From: PALSA-612 sp963776375
GTDB taxonomy: Bacteria; Actinomycetota; Thermoleophilia; Gaiellales; Gaiellaceae
Reading direction: 5' to 3'
DNA length: 64,000 bases
NCBI GenBank assembly: GCA_963776375.1
Contig: CAVZMF010000005.1
Location: 434,001 to 498,000 of the forward strand
The translations under genes and the position numbers were made by a program. Shown in pieces: positions 62,077 through 64,000 of this stretch. The notes beneath the pieces are model-generated. The model was not told the DNA's origin, did no database searches, and worked only from the letters and a program-made list of their open reading frames with translations. The stretch's first letter is position 1. Each line of letters starts with the position of its first letter.

Positions 62077-63387
62077 ATGCTGCTCGACGTGACAACCCGG
62101 GACCCGGCTACTGCGCTCGCCGCGCAAGGCGGCCACGTCTACGTGGTCGGCTACCGATCGTCCCCGCACGCGCAGGACTATCGCGACTTCCTGGAGCGGA
62201 ACAGCGTCCCCTACCAGTGGGTGGACGTCGACGCAGATCCGCTGGCGCGCTTCCTGGGCGCGCCGTCCGACGTCGAGGGCGTGCGGCTGCCCGTCTTCAT
62301 CTTCGCCGACGGCACGAGCCTCGAGCCGATCGCCGACCCGGACGAGCAGGTCGCGTTCGAGCGCACGCGCTCGGCGCTCGCCGAGCGCGTCGGGCTGCAC
62401 GCGCGCCCCTCGCTCGACCTCTACGACACCGTCGTCCTCGGCGCCGGGCCGGCCGGCCTGACCGCCGCGCTGTACGCGGCGTCCGAGGGCCTGAGCGTGG
62501 CCGTCCTCGAGCGCAACGCCCCCGGCGGCCAGGCCGGCATGAGCTCGCGGATCGAGAACTACCCCGGCTTCCCGGGCGGCCTGAGCGGCCAGGAGCTGGC
62601 CGAGGCCGCCTACGAGCAGGCCGTCGGCTTCGGGGCCGAGATCCTCGTGGGCGCCGACAGCGTCTCCGGCCGGATCGACGAGGACGGAGCGATGGCGATC
62701 GAACTCCTCAACGGCTCGGTCGTCCGCGGCCGCTCGGTGATCGGCGCCACCGGCTTCCACTACCGCCGGCTGGAGGCCGAGGGCGTCGACGACTTCATCG
62801 GCGCAGGCGTCTACTACGGCGCGTCGCCGAGCGACGTGATCTACCACCGGGGCGGGGACGTCTTCGTGGTCGGCGGTGCGAACTCGGCCGGCCAGGCGGC
62901 GCTGCACCTGGCGTCGCACGCGCGCTCGGTCACCCTGCTCGTCCGCGGCGACTCGATCGAGGAGGACATGTCGCAGTACCTCGTCGACCGCTGCTGCAGC
63001 CACGGCGGGATCAAGGTGCGTACGAGAACCGAGGTCGTGCGCGTCAGCGGCGACGAGAAGCTCGAGCGCATCGTGATCCGGGCGGACGGTGAGGAGGAGG
63101 AGCTGCCGGCAGACGCCCTCTTCATCCTCATCGGCGGCATGCCCGCGACGTCGAGCTGCCCCTGGGGCATGGCGCGCGATCCACTGGGTTTCGTCTTCAC
63201 CGGCCCCGACGTTCGTGACACGTGGACGCTCGACCGCCCGCCGTACTTCCTCGAGTCGAGCAAGCCCGGGTTCTTCTTCGCCGGCGACGCCCGCCACGGC
63301 TCGGTCAAGCGCGTCGCGGCCGCGGTCGGCGAGGGCGCGATGGCGGTGCAGCAGGTGCACCGCTACCTGGCCGGAGTGGACGAGTAA
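62077..63387 (+). CDS. Glutaredoxin-like domain fused to thioredoxin-reductase-like flavoprotein without redox Cys pair
   Basis: A 436-residue protein. Residues 15-100 are glutaredoxin-like (VYVVGYRSSPHAQDYRDFLE) but the Cys pair is replaced by Ser (SSPH). Residues 110-430 are TrxR-like: VLGAGPAGLTAALYAASEGL, SRIENYPGFPGGLSGQELA, VGGANSAGQAALHLA and GFFFAGDARHGSVKRVAAAV. The C-x2-C disulfide of TrxR is absent (GAGVYYGASPSDV instead). It is a paralogue of the CNB-fused protein at 44819-46433. The FAD and NAD(P)H sites are intact, so it is probably an NAD(P)H oxidase/reductase acting on another partner. ATG 62077. Confidence 0.85.
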   Translation: MLLDVTTRDPATALAAQGGHVYVVGYRSSPHAQDYRDFLERNSVPYQWVDVDADPLARFLGAPSDVEGVRLPVFIFADGTSLEPIADPDEQVAFERTRSALAERVGLHARPSLDLYDTVVLGAGPAGLTAALYAASEGLSVAVLERNAPGGQAGMSSRIENYPGFPGGLSGQELAEAAYEQAVGFGAEILVGADSVSGRIDEDGAMAIELLNGSVVRGRSVIGATGFHYRRLEAEGVDDFIGAGVYYGASPSDVIYHRGGDVFVVGGANSAGQAALHLASHARSVTLLVRGDSIEEDMSQYLVDRCCSHGGIKVRTRTEVVRVSGDEKLERIVIRADGEEEELPADALFILIGGMPATSSCPWGMARDPLGFVFTGPDVRDTWTLDRPPYFLESSKPGFFFAGDARHGSVKRVAAAVGEGAMAVQQVHRYLAGVDE

Positions 63388-63417
63388 GCTCCCGGCCCAA
63401 CCCTGGATAATCCGCCT

Positions 63418-64000
63418 GTGCGGGCGGCGGTCCTCCCGGCGGTCATCGGCGCGGCCCTCGTCGCCTCGGCGGTCACCGGCGCGAGCGGGTCCGCCTGCCG
63501 GTGGCGCGTCGTGCCCGGCGCGCCTGGGACCCAGCTGACGGCGGTCGCGGCGGTCAGCGACGCGGACGTGTGGGCAGTCGGTATGAACGGCTCGAGGTGG
63601 GTGATCTCCCACTGGGACGGACGAGGCTGGCGGTTGACGCGCTCCGCCGTCGTGGCGCTCGACATCGAGGCCGTCTCGGCGCGTGACGTGTGGGCCGTCG
63701 GCGAGTCCTCGCCCCGCCCCGGCGCCGCACGTCCCGCGAGCCTGCACTGGGACGGCGCACGCTGGAAGGACGTGCCCGTTCCAGGGCGTGTCGGTTCCTA
63801 CCTCCGTGCGGTCTCGGCGAGCACGGCGGGCGATGTATGGGCCGTGGGTGCCGGGCGGGAAAAGCCGCTCGCCGTGCACTGGAACGGACGGGCGTGGCGG
63901 TCGGTGGCCACGGGGACAGGGAGCGGCCTTCTGCATGCGGTCGACGCGCCCTGGGCGGTCGGGACACAGGGCATGACGTCGTCGACGGGCTCCGAGGACC
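63418..64000 (+). CDS. Secreted beta-propeller-like protein with DVWAVG repeats (C-terminus outside window)
   Basis: At least 194 residues. A signal peptide (VLPAVIGAALVASAVTGASG) follows GTG 63418. Then DVWAVG-type strands recur (DVWAVGMNG, DVWAVGESS, DVWAVGAGR), each paired with a HWDG/HWNG-W motif about 20-30 residues on, giving a blade-like repeat of about 45 residues. Such secreted proteins look like extracellular propellers of unknown function. It runs off the window. Confidence 0.78.
   Translation, partial: MRAAVLPAVIGAALVASAVTGASGSACRWRVVPGAPGTQLTAVAAVSDADVWAVGMNGSRWVISHWDGRGWRLTRSAVVALDIEAVSARDVWAVGESSPRPGAARPASLHWDGARWKDVPVPGRVGSYLRAVSASTAGDVWAVGAGREKPLAVHWNGRAWRSVATGTGSGLLHAVDAPWAVGTQGMTSSTGSED

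Overview
The window is a GC-rich, gene-dense bacterial chromosome segment that looks like an actinobacterium, most plausibly a Thermoleophilia-type lineage (Gaiellales/Solirubrobacterales). That placement is inferred from very high GC, GTG/TTG starts, F420-type enzymes (luciferase-like LLM and Ddn-like proteins), B12-dependent ribonucleotide reductase, leaderless-looking promoters and a secreted 'DGRSPDT' protein. I see no tRNA, rRNA, CRISPR array, phage or complete insertion sequence. The one mobile-type gene is a REP-associated tyrosine transposase (RAYT).

Layout. 1-2480 carries a molybdenum hydroxylase operon in coxM-coxS-coxL order (coxL runs off the edge). 2720-6947 holds a lectin-like protein, a PLP enzyme, a cupin, an HNH remnant and an alcohol dehydrogenase. 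7367-12623 is a complete branched-chain amino-acid ABC importer (livK-H-M-G-F). 12704-15613 pairs an FAD amine oxidoreductase with a convergent operon of three AhpD/carboxymuconolactone-decarboxylase-fold proteins and a RidA imine deaminase. 16830-21497 is a translationally coupled amino-acid catabolic operon (aldo/keto reductase, ornithine-cyclodeaminase-like, threonine-dehydratase-like, bicupin, class V aminotransferase). 21544-25458 has Fe/Mn superoxide dismutase, a broken acetyltransferase, a SufR-like regulator, and a cysteine-dioxygenase-like/sugar-isomerase pair. 25496-28339 encodes a methyltransferase-glycosyltransferase-membrane fusion. 28406-34644 contains transporters and the RAYT. 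34662-39067 has two ArsR-SRPBCC modules and two secreted proteins. 39077-49952 is mixed metabolism, including a CNB-flavoprotein fusion and an Old Yellow Enzyme. 50010-58882 has an Na+/H+ antiporter, MarR and TetR modules and pseudogene remnants. 59109-63387 has B12-dependent ribonucleotide reductase NrdJ and a second flavoprotein. A secreted beta-propeller-like gene runs off the right edge.

Most notable result: the two adjacent genes at 14186-14731 and 14742-15305 are each interrupted by one in-frame TGA exactly where the AhpD active site C-x2-C-x3-H has its second cysteine. Both read C-V-F-U-T-(D/E)-S-H, keep the upstream Glu at the M. tuberculosis AhpD spacing, and carry the same hairpin with a GGUC loop 18-21 nt after the UGA, close to the E. 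coli fdhF SECIS geometry. I read them as tandem selenoproteins.

Second theme: a palindromic repeat family (C-C/A-CGGGGGAAACC with its mirror image) sits at gene boundaries, twice overlapping a start codon. Third: about twenty apparent single-base frameshifts in conserved genes suggest an error-prone or metagenomic assembly, so the frameshifted genes are annotated as full-length CDS with the shift noted. They should not be read as proven pseudogenes.
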